A stretch of 64,000 nt of DNA from Cristatella mucedo (GCA_009760855.2 WPIO01000003.1:12818501-12882500); one strand, 5' to 3'. Shown: positions 1 through 11,044, counted from the first letter of the stretch. Notes: a model not told the origin generated them from the letters alone. Made by a program: numbers and translations.

Positions 1-294
1 CAAGCATATAATTCACTTTCTATTTAAATAATTTTAATTTTAGCATCGATATTAGCGTATCAAATATCATCGTGTTTTTCAATTAATCCCCGATTTTTAA
101 TTTAGCATGGTACGTCTTATCTTGTGATTTTCCCTTCTCATGTAAAGTTTCCTACAGCGTGGCAGATTCTGCTTTGGAATCTCAAGTCTTTGAGCCGATT
201 TTTGAGTGCTCCTCAGCCTTTCGGATTCGCTTTAATTTCAGGAGAATATTCAACTTCAGATTTCTCAGCTAAGCTAATTCCTTTATTAAGATCA

Positions 295-372
295 AAGCAT
301 GTGTAAAGTGCCAAGAAAGAGATTGAGTTCTCTGAGGGCGCTATATCAAATGCATTATTATGACTATGATAT
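295..372 (+). mobile_element. LINE-A 3' tail fragment
   Basis: This short stretch matches the 3' terminus shared by all LINE-A copies in the window: a hairpin with AGAGA and TCTCT arms inside an outer GCGCC/GGCGC-type stem, followed by a short TTATTA run. No reverse-transcriptase sequence precedes it, so it is a strongly 5'-truncated insertion into the AT-rich element. Confidence 0.75.
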
Positions 373-519
373 TAATAATTGGTTATTGATTTCAGACGTC
401 TGCATTTTTATTTAAATCGATATAAATGTTCCGATTCAATAGCTCTAGCATCTTTTTAAATCTAAAGGTGCATAGTACAGTCTAACACTTTGCATACTTA
501 ATGTACTCATTCGTTCTTC

Positions 520-1418
520 ACGAGTTTTCATTTGTGGAGCTTTAGCAGTATAAAACCCGATGTCAATAATATGCTTTTTTAATCCAGCTATTGTCACAAC
601 GATACAAACTACTGTACCTACAGTTTCAACAATAGCTGCAGTGGATGCTATGCTAGCAGGAATAGCAGGTGGTATTCCTCTGTTCCTCTGCTACGCACTT
701 GAATACAATTCTTATACTATGATCTAATGCCTAAATTCGGTGCTTCCGAATCAACCCGTTTGCAAAAGGTATTTGCAAGGAACTTGTTTTGATCTAAGCG
801 CCAATCTTAAATCCACTTCTTTGCTTAAGGTAATACCTCGTTTATATAATAATCGACTAATATGTTTTCTATCATTGATTTAAGTCCATCTTTCTTCTCA
901 GCAATAGTCTTAAAATTTACATGTCTGTATTTAGCTGAAGAGATCTCGTCAACTCTCGTTTCTTTTATGAAGAATCTAAATCAATCAAGCCAATTACGCC
1001 TCCTAAGAAACCTCCTAAAGTTTTAGAGGCAGCTCCAATAATTTTGAAAGACTCTAAAACTTTTTATGAAAAATCGTAGCTTTTTTACTAGATGCAGATA
1101 CACTTGATTCCATCGCTATCTTTCGAGCAACTTTAGTAACTGCCTTAGAAGCGATGTTGGCACCAGATGTTACCCATGACAATACGTATTCAATTGCGTC
1201 AATTCCAGATTTCATATCTTTTATATTCCGAGACCCACCATTTTCTTTGATAGTGAAATGTTAATACCCGCTCTAGATTTTAGTGCTTTTTTAATTTTAT
1301 TAATAGATGACTTATTGAGTTCAACTATGTCTCCTATTCTTAACCGGGAATACTTTAATCTTATATTTTCCAGATAATAATCTTTTATATTGTTTAGCAC
1401 TTGGACTATTTTTTCCAC
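520..1418 (-). pseudogene. Broken small-protein gene with Gly-rich and hydrophobic segments
   Basis: Read on the minus strand, an intact start (ATG at 1418) opens a 65-residue basic frame. Coding-like sequence then continues through at least three frame changes and stops to about 520. Recognisable stretches are a helical region with the short string EYVLSWVTSGANIASKA (about 1180-1130), a glycine-rich amphipathic stretch with GGFLGG (about 1020-990), a charged stretch (about 960-840) and a hydrophobic, possibly membrane-spanning stretch with VETVGTVVCIVVTIAG (about 640-590). I do not recognise the family. Because it sits in the Polinton-like block, a minor virion or membrane-active protein is possible, but this is inference from context and the Gly-rich segment only. 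Frameshifts near 1235, 1070, 960 and 830 make it a pseudogene. Confidence 0.45.
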
Positions 1419-1909
1419 TCTATATAGGATCTATTCATTATTGAGAAAACTAAATAAAAATCTACGTACATATGTATATGGTAAATATAAAAGAGTTGCG
1501 AGTGTCAGCCAGCCAAAAAATGATACTGATGCAATTTGATTAGACTGTCTACTAAGAGATTACCATGATTTTCTAGAAAAATTATTCAATCATTGTTAAT
1601 CTCTGTCTCACCATCAGCAGTAGTCCCCTAGATACCTTAGTAACAAATCAAATTTGTAATAATTGAATTTGGGTTAACTGCATCACCTTTACCATCTTGG
1701 ACCATTCTTTAATTTTAAATAAACATTTCCATACATGTTAAGATTTCTTGAAAGCGATTCCCGTCGAAGGTATAAGTCACTAGCTAAATCTAATGGAAAA
1801 TACGGATCTCAACTTAGTTGAAGAAAGATATATAGAATTGGTAATTTTTCTGCAGATGGAACAGGATTCAAAAGTATTTGACCTTATAAAATAATGAACT
1901 ATTAATTAC

Positions 1910-4085
1910 TAAATAAAATGTCGCAATTCATGGGTGGAGTATGTAATGGAAACCTCGATCTAGGAAACTATCCCATTTTTAATCCTCGTTAAAATGATTT
2001 AATAAATATGTTAGCTTTTGATCGAGCAAGAAGTAGTTGCTTTGCAAAGTATTTGAGAATTGCTGATTATCCAAGTGTTTAGAGACAAGAAGTTTTATAA
2101 TTATAGAATTATATTTATTATTATATAATTAATAATAAATTAGTTTGATATTATAATTAGTTATAATTATAATTTAACTTCAATACTAACCAATTTAAAA
2201 GTGGACAAAATTCACTAGTACAGATTACTCCATTAGACATACATTAGTAGCTTTTGATATTAAAGATAATCCTGATGGTTTTACTACACTGCTTTCAACT
2301 TTCAAGCATGGAATCGCAAAGAATTTCGGAATGATATCTAGCTGGACGTAGATTTATATCGACTGAGGGTTTCTTGATTGAATTAACTGACACTGGGTCT
2401 GTAACTGAGACTCTAATGTTAGTAGTAAGTCCTAATGATACCTGCAGATAAATGATAAATAACTCATATGGTGACAAATCAAGTTTATATGTAGATTTTA
2501 ATAATAATATTGTATGGAAATGTTTTTCTCGGATATTAAAAATGGAGGATCTACTAAAAAATTATATCAGAAGAAACAGAAATGCGTTTTCAGGGAGTCT
2601 TAGAAGGTGTGGAAATTTTATTAAAAAACGTGGGCCATCCTGTTGATCAAGGAGATGCAGCTAACCAAAAATACATTGACACAAATTTTGTCACAAATGT
2701 ATCTAGGAGAACTAACGCAGATGGTGATCTGGAAATTAAAAATTAATGAATAATTGATGTAGAAAATTCTGTTAATCCTTTAGACTTTCCAACTAAAGAT
2801 TATATGGATATTAAACTGTCGATCACAGGTGAAAAACTAAAAGAGGCAACCTGCAAATAAACGAAGTCTTAACAGTTACTGGTTCTCCGACAAGAGATAG
2901 TGGTGTTCCTGATTCAGATCACACGAACAATGATTTTTTTAAACTGGAGATTTTATTCAGAAGAACTTCAATGTGGGTGTGAATTCTATTAAAGTTATTA
3001 ATGATCCATTAAATCTAAATGATGGAGTTAGATTAGATTACTTAAATAATCTAGTTTTAGGAAATATAATGACTGTAACCATTTAAAGAATTATGAATAA
3101 CGCACAACCAAAAGTGTATTTGGAGTTTCATATTCAGAATAGTGGGTGACTAATTTAGGTGATGCTCTGATATCGAAGGGAATAATGGTAGTTCGTGCAT
3201 GCTACTCAACACCAGATATTGAAACTAAAGTAGTATGCCTATCCATATTGATACTCTGGAGTGGCTGAAATCTTAGCTGGAGGTTATATGTTAGATACTA
3301 ACTGAAAACTTATATAAGGTATCTGTTTTAGGTCGGGAAGAACACTGTTTGATAAATGAATAACAGTTTATGCTTATATAGCAGTAAGATAGAATGTTGA
3401 CTCGAAACTACCTTTCAATGAATTGAATCTAGATATGGATGGAAATAAGATAATTAATGCTTCAAATACTGCTGACTTTTTATAGTCTGTTAGTAAGACT
3501 TTTGCTGACGCTAATTATCTTAAAAAATATTACAATTGGTAATCAGAGGAGACATTCCAGCAAATTATAAAAAAAACAACATTTTAAGCATTTAGGCTCA
3601 CTTCAAGGTAGTGATGCTGCAAATAAATCTTACATAGATGCTAAAGGACCAATTGATAAGGATTTTGTAATGTTACGAAACTTAGCTGTAAATAAAATTA
3701 CTTTAGCTATACAAGACTTTATTTCTGTTATTCTCCAGAGCTAAATAAAGTAATTACTACCAATGTTTGCACCCCTGATATTTATTGCGAGAAAAACTAC
3801 TACATACATTTTTTTCAGGTTTATTATAGATCATTCTTATTTCAGGAAGCCGATCTGACAATACAAAAGGCGATTAATGTCGGTCAAAATAATAGATTAG
3901 ATTGTATGTCCAGATTATCTGGTGTGAGTGTGTCAAAGCTAGTTTTTTCTAAACTTATAACGAAAAAAGAAGACATTGATTCAGCTCCGTTATATTTAAG
4001 AAAAAACAGTGGTAATAGAGCATTCTATCACGTTAAATTAGAAGTAGCACAACTTTTAGTTTCAAGGAAATTGTAACAATGTATG
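1910..4085 (+). pseudogene. Degenerate tail-fibre-like repeat protein
   Basis: The plus strand carries repeated copies of a motif typical of phage tail fibres and related fibre shafts. A short hydrophobic strand is followed by a Pro/Asp turn and then D-A-x-N/T-K-x-Y-I/M-D. Visible copies are near 1921-1985 (GNLDLGNYPIFNP), 2615-2692 (GDAANQKYID), 2765-2810 (FPTKDYMD), 2990-3050 (VINDPLNLNDGVRLDYL), 3422-3478 (LNLDMDGNKIINASN) and 3589-3645 (GSDAANKSYIDAK). A C-terminal part with a longer open stretch runs at about 3850-4075. Stops and frameshifts separate nearly all copies. In phages and in repetitive eukaryotic gene families this pattern marks elongated trimeric fibres. Its place beside a viral-type polymerase suggests a virion fibre of the integrated element (inference). 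An A/T-only stretch at 2095-2175 is a later expansion. Confidence 0.6.
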
Positions 4086-4255
4086 TTATCAAACAGTAAC
4101 ATCGAACATTAAAATTTATATAATAGATGGAAAGCCAGTTATAATTAGAAACTGCTTTTCATCTCCAGAATTTTCTCATTCAAACTTGCTTTCACTTAAA
4201 TACTTAAGAATAGATTATAGCATGCTACTGTTAACTAATTCTATAACAATAGTGA

Positions 4256-4590
4256 TATTAATGCACTTGATATAGCGCCACCAGAGAACTCAAGCTCTTT
4301 CTAGGCACTTCACGTGTGGTGCAAATGAAGCACTATCGAATGGTTAGCGGTAGCATGCTCAATGCACAACAAGAATAACAAGGTTAGGGGTGACATGCAC
4401 AGGGTCAGCATGCCAGTTAGGGATAGTGGCAGCATGCACAGTGTCAACACGCATAAGCACATAAAAAATGAATCACAGGGACCCACTAAATGCTGTCATA
4501 AATAGATGCGTTTTTAAGCTCTTTTTAAATGTGGACAAGTCAGGAAATGTCGTAACGCATTTCGTGAGGCAAGTCTATAAAAAAAACTTT
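4256..4590 (-). mobile_element. LINE-A 3' end, minus orientation
   Basis: Read on the minus strand this is the last ~330 bp of LINE-A: the end of the ORF2 C-terminus, the conserved untranslated region shared with other copies (for example 10540-10860 in plus orientation), and the terminal hairpin at 4262-4310. It has inserted into the 3' part of the fibre-like gene or just beyond it. It has no coding capacity of its own. Confidence 0.85.
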
Positions 4591-4597
4591 AATATGG

Positions 4598-5017
4598 GTG
4601 GTTCAGTCCCTCAGAATCAAGGAGTTATTGATTTTGAGATTAAAATTAGTTATTTTTATTTCCTTTACAATCAGCTGTACACAGTTAAATTATAGAGCTA
4701 GAGTTTTAACTCCAAGCCCAGATGATTGTATAGAAATGGGATTAGTGAGTGGATTTGTATTAAAAGACCAATACCAATACATTTGCATGGCAACAATTAA
4801 GGCTTTAGAAATATAAACAGTTTTTATAGATATAATGGATATATTTAAAGTTGAAATATCTTGCATAAATGTACTTGGTGACATTATTTATAGGGTTAGC
4901 AGAAGTATTAAAATAGTAGCTAGTGAGATAGTTATGAATGAAATAACTAAATCAGAAGCACTCGAGAAGATTGCAAATATTGAAACTAAACTCTCCAATA
5001 AAGGCTTTATTGCATAA
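4598..5017 (+). pseudogene. Small degenerate frames downstream of fibre-like gene
   Basis: Two short plus-strand frames, 4598-4816 and 4835-5017, follow the LINE-A insertion. The second, 60 residues, is charged and helical with a KSEALEKIANIETKL stretch that could form a short coiled coil. They may be the displaced 3' end of the fibre-like gene, or a separate small gene of the Polinton-like element. I recognise no family. The short length and the surrounding decay make a functional gene unlikely. Confidence 0.3.
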
Positions 5018-5019
5018 AA

Positions 5020-5335
5020 TCTTTAGAATGAAGATATTTTGAATAATAAAAACCATGGATGACCGTATTAGATATTTTCTAATTTATTTTTTCAACTTTT
5101 CCAAAAAAGATGTAGACCTTATATCATAAACAAGATTATTTTTAGATCAGCTAAGACTTAGCGAAAATACTTCTGTGTCTGACTAAAACAAATATTTGTT
5201 ATATATGGATCATTTGGCTTCATTCCAAGAAATTTAAATCAACTACTTACTTTAGTGATTCAATCAAAGAATTACGAATATCTTCAAGTGACCCATTGGA
5301 AATGCGCGGATTTTAAAATCCCTATTTCATTGTCT
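5020..5335. other. AT-rich stretch without recognisable gene
   Basis: Both strands have short frames broken by many stops. Nothing was recognised. It lies inside the Polinton-like block and probably represents decayed coding sequence of that element. Confidence 0.5.
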
Positions 5336-6006
5336 AATAACCCCTCTAAGACCCATCTGCACCTCGTCCCAATATGAATTGAGTTCTTTCCATATTGTAA
5401 ATATTTTGTATGTTGGAACTATATCAACTCGAACAAATACAGACGTAGTATTAGTATCAGTGTTAGACATAGCAGATGCAGTAGTACCAGTATTAGACGT
5501 AGTTGAAGCAGCAGATGAAGCAGACGCGGCAGCAATTACAGCCTTTTGTCTAGCAATTGTTTCATCTGTTATGTCTGGCAGAATTGTACAGCACTCATCC
5601 TTGACAACTCTTAAGATATCAGGCTTTTAACTTGAGAAACTCATGCAATAAGAGTAGATACTGTTGGATGTTGACTGGAAATCCAAGTAGTATAAGATGA
5701 GATTTCTCCGGGTGCATAGAAAATATTATCAACCTTAGTTCTCATGGTTGCATCTAGATTATTACTTGGTTTACTTGCCCCAGCATTAATAACTTGTTCT
5801 GCCTCTGTTTCACGTTCGGTGATATAGAACTGTTTAACAGACTGGTCGATGGAGATTGAGATATCTGAGTCAAGCGTTTGTGAGTTAGAAGCAGTCATTC
5901 TAGACTTAACGAGATAATCAAAGATAAATTTGAGCAGAGTAGCATGAATAGCTTCATTAGGATCAGAAATATCTGTTGTAGCTGCCATTTTCTCCATACT
6001 ATACAA
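5335..6006 (-). pseudogene. Broken unknown gene of the Polinton-like element
   Basis: The minus strand opens with ATG at 6006 and gives 121 residues rich in Ser, Thr, Asp and Ile to a stop at 5641. It includes the string DISISIDQSVKQFYITE. After a frame change near 5620 a second open stretch of about 90 residues continues to about 5335. This has an Ala/Ser/Thr low-complexity linker (about 5530-5440) and then an aromatic end with IWKELNSYWDEVQMGL. The plus-strand open frame over the same bases is the mirror of this Ala/Ser/Thr segment. I do not recognise the product. The layout of a globular N-terminus, an A/S/T linker and a short aromatic tail resembles a structural protein, but this is only an impression. 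Confidence 0.4.
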
Positions 6007-6031
6007 ACAATTTAAACAAAAGAAATACTCT

Positions 6032-6344
6032 AATTAGCAGACATAGTAATAATCTGCATGATATCTTTAGTAATAGGATGTTTAGTAATTAGGTATTTAT
6101 AGGATATATTTTTCTTTTCTTCGTCAGTGATATTGCTAATTATTTTTCTTCTACACTCCATTAGTCTGTCAGTAATATCAGAAATTTAATTTGGCAGATC
6201 TATAAATTAACTGTCAAAATCAGGAATTAACTTATCCATAGAATTCTTAACTACTCGATGATCAACTTTTTTCACTGTATGAAGACAAATTGATACTGCC
6301 ATTTCATGAGATAACTCACTGCTAAGAATTATTGAAAAATCCAT
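6032..6344 (-). pseudogene. Small gene with two in-frame stops
   Basis: On the minus strand an ATG at 6344 opens a frame of about 104 codons ending at 6032, broken only by two in-frame stop codons (near 6207 and 6192). It reads as a compact alpha-helical protein, with the C-terminal part carrying ISYKYLITKHPITKDIMQII. It lies 26 bp upstream of the next minus-strand start at 6006, an arrangement like tandem genes of a compact viral genome. I recognise no family. One in-frame ancestor with point stops is the simplest reading. Confidence 0.42.
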
Positions 6345-6369
6345 GTTTATTTTTTACTATAAATTTATT

Positions 6370-6560
6370 TAATTTAAAAGGTCTCTCTTATTGTCTTCCT
6401 CGTTTCTCATATTCTCATGTTCATGTACAGATTTGACTTCGCCTTCATCTTTGATTCATAGACAGTCGGGATTGTCTGAGTAATGCTACTCTTCCTCATT
6501 TCCAGGAATAGGTTCATCAAATAGGCATGAATCAAATTCGCGGAACAATTTCTTGATCAG
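6370..6560 (-). pseudogene. Degenerate acidic reading frame
   Basis: The minus strand between the polymerase C-terminus and the ATG at 6344 holds a very acidic, polar reading (for example IKDEGEVKSVHEHENMR) preceded by FDEPIPGNEEE. It is broken by two stops. It could be a small separate gene or the tail of the one before it. No family was recognised. Confidence 0.3.
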
Positions 6561-6699
6561 ACATTTGCATCTTCAATATATATAATTTTTTTATTATTTA
6601 CATATTTAACAATTGTCTTCTGTTTCCTTAATTCGGCAATTTCGATACGAACATTTTCCACAATCAAGCCCGTACCTTTTGCTCTCAAATGAAAGGTGA

Positions 6700-7640
6700 A
6701 ACTTTCTTTTTCTGCTTAATAGTAAATATACTATGAGTATTACTTAGTATGCTAAATGGTTCACTGTATACATCTTTTTTTACTTTTTAGACAATTCAGG
6801 TAATTAAAATGTGATAAAGTTTTCCCTAACTACTGAGCAAGTTGCGCCCTTAGCTTTCCTTTTATGTGACTCTTCAGTTATAGTTCCATTTCTGCTCTTT
6901 GATTCCTGTATTGAATATAGCCTTGTCTCAGAAAGACACATTTACGTAATATCTGCTGTAAATAATCTCTGCGATTTTCTGCCCACTTCTCGGCTACTCC
7001 ATCCTTAAATTTACCTTAAACCTTATTATTAGCCTTCATAATTGCTTGTAACGCCTTTTCGCCTTTCCACGAGGCTGCTCCTTCATGATAAGAATTGTAA
7101 TCAAATGCCACTGGAAACAAGATAAGATTTCCATAAAAATTCTCAGCTGTAACATTTGTTAAAAGCGAGTCAGTGCCAGTCCATGATAATCTGACTTTGT
7201 CTTGAATAAATTTCTTTATCTCATCATAATAAAAAAGATTGCATAAAACAAAATAGAAAGATCCAAGATGGCAAATTCAACGTAAATTGTTTGTTTAAAG
7301 TAACTGCACTCACAATAGAATCAACACAAACAACAATGCTATCAAGGATTTTCATATTTATGAATCTAGGACTACTGTAACGTTTTGCTAGCACACACTG
7401 CATTGTTTAACAACTTACATAAAAAATTCGAAATAATTCTTTGAAGGATTCATGTTATTGGTATTTTTATCGATATAACAGGCAAGCCAATCTGACTGAG
7501 TGAATTGCAATAATCTACGAACTTTTTTAAGATTATAGCCAAGACTTAGATGATATTGAATATTTATATTTAAATCATGCATAGCATTTAAATAATGTAT
7601 AACAAGCGTTCCCATGCTAATATATCAAGATCTAATGTTT
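6700..7640 (-). pseudogene. polB: DNA polymerase B (Polinton type), C-terminal fragment
   Basis: The minus strand from 7615 encodes a palm/thumb portion of a protein-primed family-B DNA polymerase. A stretch with YHLSLGYNLKKVRRLLQF (about 7565-7500) corresponds to the conserved segment with the pattern L-x-L-G-x-L-x-K-V-H-R. It is followed by the SDWLACYIDKNT region. Motif C lies at about 7185-7155, reading WTGTDSLL where the family has (Y)TDTDS, so the first catalytic Asp is Gly. A lysine-rich GKFKD motif lies at about 7025-7005, and thumb sequence runs to about 6720. Stops lie between and inside these pieces. The enzyme would replicate a linear protein-primed genome. This is the downstream part of the gene whose upstream part is at 11.05-13.26 kb; the two are split by inserted elements. 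The lost Asp and the stops rule out activity. Confidence 0.8.
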
Positions 7641-7950
7641 TTAGTTGGGTCATCACCTCGACCAAACATTGATTGATAACACTGGCCTGCAAATGAAAAC
7701 TGTTGTCAGTGGTTATCAATATAATAGATGATTCGGGTAAATGTTTAGATTATCTTTCAGAATCTGTAACACGTTTTAACCCAGCACGTCAGAATCTGTA
7801 ACAATATAAATTTTTGTATTTTACAATACTTTCATATGCAATATGTAAAGGTTTTACATCGTATAATAACAATATCGTCTGTGTTGTGTAAAATTTAACC
7901 GTTGAGTCTTCCTTCATTTAGTCAAGTGCCTTAAAACTTCCTCTTCCTCA
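7640..7950. other. Interval between polymerase fragment and inserted protein family
   Basis: AT-rich sequence that may include the junction of the insertion into the polymerase gene. No clear coding signal was seen beyond a short DDPTKNI-type reading next to the polymerase fragment. Confidence 0.4.
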
Positions 7951-9540
7951 ACTTTCTGCTAAGCTCGGCAGCTGGATGGTGGTGCTCCAGGCTCTAGCAG
8001 TAATCGGCCATCATGGTAGCATTCCAGTGGCCTTGATACTTACGCTCCATTTAACATGTGTCCTAATGAAACATCTGAAGCTGTTCCTTGCTGAATGCTC
8101 CTAAATTTGATGGGATATAGTCAAGGCAAGAGCTTAAAACATGTATCTTAATACTCGTTTTGCTGCAACTGCTGCATAGCGCTGAATCATGTTCTCAACG
8201 ATTCGCTCATAGCCAAAAGACTTGTGATTGCCGAGAACAATCGCCAGGACAGATTTAAATCTATTCCGTTCCTGCAACTTTGACTCAGTCACTTTGATGC
8301 AAACCGTGTGTCTTTGAATAATTCTCCTATTCGTAGGCCAAGAAAAATGCCGACTTTTATCTTTGCCTCGCTAAAATCAGGACAATTCTCTTTCTAAGTA
8401 CGTAAATGTATTGCCATCTTGGTTCAGAGCCTTAACATAGGTATTCGTTAGTCCAAGCTTTACACTCAAGGGAGAAAGTTTCGCTTCCTTGCTGTCGACG
8501 AGAGGAGGCTCGCTGACTTTGCCTTGACTCCTAGACACAGAATGTGTCCGCTCAGGCCAGTCTTTCTCTCAGTAATGAAGAGCATCAGCTATACTACAGA
8601 CATACAAAGTAAGGGTGTTTAGTTTAGCCACCCCTAGAAGTTTAAGCAGAAGGAAAATGCATTCAACACCACCCCATGTCTGCCACTGGTATTGACCATA
8701 TTTGATTTCATCGAGAAATATTTTATCGAGTCCCTATCTTTTTTCATCTGCACAGAATGGGCAACCGAAAAGAGGAAAGTTCGTTTCTGTTTTGGATTAA
8801 AACTTCTTTCAAACTGCAGTTGGATGAATCAGTTAAGAATCGCCACTCAGTTTGATCATAGCAATTAATATTAATAATAATAAATAAGGCGCTTGATACT
8901 TTTCCATACCTGTAGCTAGCCCATCGACGTTGCTGCAATAGATTAGTGAATGCTTCCTCTAAACGTACGGAAGAAACTCTTTTTCGTGATGTCTATACCA
9001 CGAAAATGCAGTACCCACTGCAAAGAAATCTCTCTTTTAATCTATAACTGAAGATTTCAACCGACTCTTTGGGCAGAATCAATTTTTCTCATTAAGTCAT
9101 CAAGATCCGGTTTTGACATTAGATAGGGTGTTGAAAAATCGAAACCATCATAGGTGTTATTAAATTCACTTTCAGTTGAACTGGAATTACTGTCAGTCAA
9201 TATATCAAAAAGTGTAACAGGTGAACAGGAGCTCCCATCTCTCATCACTTTATGGTACAGGTCACATGGCTGAAGGTAGATTTGGGCATTCAATTGTATG
9301 CTTATTCTTCTTGCCGTAGCCCTGCGCGTTAGTGATGCAGAATCAAGAATCTGACACATTGCCGGTTTTTTCTCTCCAATTCATTGGTTCTCCAAATGGC
9401 ATGCAGTTGCTTTGACCTGTAAACCAATATGTCAAATTTTCTACACACGGTAGCTGCTTCTCTTTTGTCGAAAATCTTCCATAGATGCGGCATAATGCAA
9501 GGGAATAATTATTACACTTCCTTGGCATTGTAAATCGCAA
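7950..9540 (-). pseudogene. Degenerate copy of multi-copy repeat-associated protein family
   Basis: Read on the minus strand from 9540, this matches throughout a protein family that I know as very many uncharacterised copies in arthropod and other invertebrate genomes. Landmarks in order are: a Cys-containing N-terminus with LTYWFTGQSNCMPFGEPM (about 9440-9380); W-R-E followed by a KHTIECPNLPSAM stretch (about 9310-9260); a STPYLMSKPDLDDLM helix (about 9140-9090); EWRFLTDSSNCSLKEVL (about 8860-8800); KLGLTNTYVKALNQDG (about 8470-8420); a GNHKSFGYE stretch (about 8240-8210); and RKYQGHWNATMMADYC (about 8055-8005). Stops and frameshifts occur throughout, so the copy is dead. The function is not known to me. 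Copy number and association with mobile DNA suggest that it belongs to a transposable element. It sits inside the polymerase gene of the Polinton-like element, hence is a later insertion. Confidence 0.72.
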
Positions 9541-9629
9541 ACATCCGCCGAATTAAACAATTACATCAACCAAAAGGCTGGCTAGTTTTTCTAGAAAATA
9601 GCACAATGCGTTTATGGCATTAAGTGACT

Positions 9630-10862
9630 GTAATAAGTCAAACTAAGGAAAGCAAATATGGGGTACCTCAGGGCTCCGTGCTAGGTCCGGTTCTTTTCAT
9701 GGTTTATACTCTCCCTCTTGCTAATGTGATTGCCAAGCACAATCTAGGCTTTCACTTCTATGCAGATGAAACTCGGTTGTACCTTTGCTTTGATCCCTCC
9801 CAGCCTTCGAGCACCTCAAATTCTCTCAACTCATTGCTGCATGTATTGATGACATCCGTACATGGATGGCAGCAAATTTTCTAAAACTAAACGATGATAG
9901 AACTAACTTACTAGTTATGGGCAAACCCAGTGTGATTCACAAATTGGAAAGACTGGTGCTCAAAATTGGCTCTGCTAACATATCTCCTGTTGAATCAGTT
10001 CAAAATCTAGGTGTCATGTTCCAAAGTGACCTCTCGTTAGACGACCATATCAGCTCCACAGTCAAATCTGCCTACTTTCAGCTACATAACATTGCTAAAA
10101 TTTGGGCATGTTTAGATAAGGATACCACGTCTAAGTTGGTCAATGCATTTGTGACATCCCGTCTCGACTTCTGCAACTCACTGCTTGCTGGCCTACCGGC
10201 ATGTGCGATCAGGCGATTGCAGCTAGTGCAAAACTCCGCAGCTAGGCTTATCTGTCGTGAGCGTCGAAGTTGCCACATCACACCAATTCTCGCCGACCTG
10301 CACTGGCTGCCAGTCAAACAACGGATTGACTTCAAGGTTTTGTCGCTAACTTTTAGGTCACTTCATTCTTTGGCACCAACCTATCTCTCAGATCTACTCC
10401 CCCACCAGGCCAAGCATCGTACCACCTGCTTCTCGGAATCCAACAGTCTACCAATACCTCGTACAAACCTCAGATTGTTTGGAGACCGTGCATTTAGTTT
10501 GTATGCTCCCAAAGCCTGAAACTCCCTCCCGACCTGCGTCAGAACATCCCCTGACCTGACCACATTTAAAAAAAACTTAAAAACACACCTATTTGGGACA
10601 GCTTTTAGTGGGTCCCTGTGATTCGTCCATGATGTGCTTATGCGTGCTGACACTGTGCCTGCTGCCACTAACCACATTTGCATGCTGACCCAGTGCATGT
10701 CACCCCTAACCATGTTATTTATTTTGTTTGTTTATCAAGCATGATATTACTCACAATTCAATTGCATTTCCCTTTGCAGCGAATGTAAAGCACCTAGAGA
10801 GAGATTGAGTTCTCTGAGGGCGCTTTATCAAGTGCATTATTATTATTATTATTATTATTATA
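9630..10862 (+). mobile_element. LINE-A, 5'-truncated copy with RT C-terminal half
   Basis: A CR1/L2-like non-LTR retrotransposon. The reading begins inside the reverse transcriptase at [13 protein letters not shown] (9660-9700). It passes the catalytic box, here FYADETRLY instead of FYADDTQ (second Asp replaced by Glu), and continues after a -1 frame change near 9866-9884 to a 217-residue C-terminal region with ILADLHWLPVKQRIDFKVL. A stop at 10517 truncates the last residues. About 300 bp of 3' UTR follows, ending in the hairpin and an ATT-repeat tail (10838-10862). Its insertion splits the viral polymerase gene. It is inactive because of truncation and frameshift. Confidence 0.9.
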
Positions 10863-11044
10863 TAATTATACATATGTGTAATGGTTAAGTGCATCCGATC
10901 TTGGATCAACAAAATCTGCGTAACCAGACGTGCGAAAGCAAAAATGAATATATCACAAATATCGTTGTGATGTATATTTGAGAAATCATAACAAATGACA
11001 GGCAACTGATATCATGCAGACCAGTGTAATCAGAGTATTAATCT
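10863..11044. other. AT-rich interval, no clear gene
   Basis: Lies between the LINE-A tail and the last recognisable residues of the N-terminal polymerase fragment. The minus-strand reading contains many stops and matches nothing I recognise. Confidence 0.4.

Noticed and set aside
2295-2477. Minus-strand frame of 60 codons
   Set aside because: It lies opposite the plus-strand fibre-like reading, which is the better coding candidate there.
5379-5630. Plus-strand frame of 83 codons rich in Val/Ala/Asp
   Set aside because: It is the mirror of the minus-strand Ala/Ser/Thr linker, which is continuous in style with the minus-strand gene starting at 6006.
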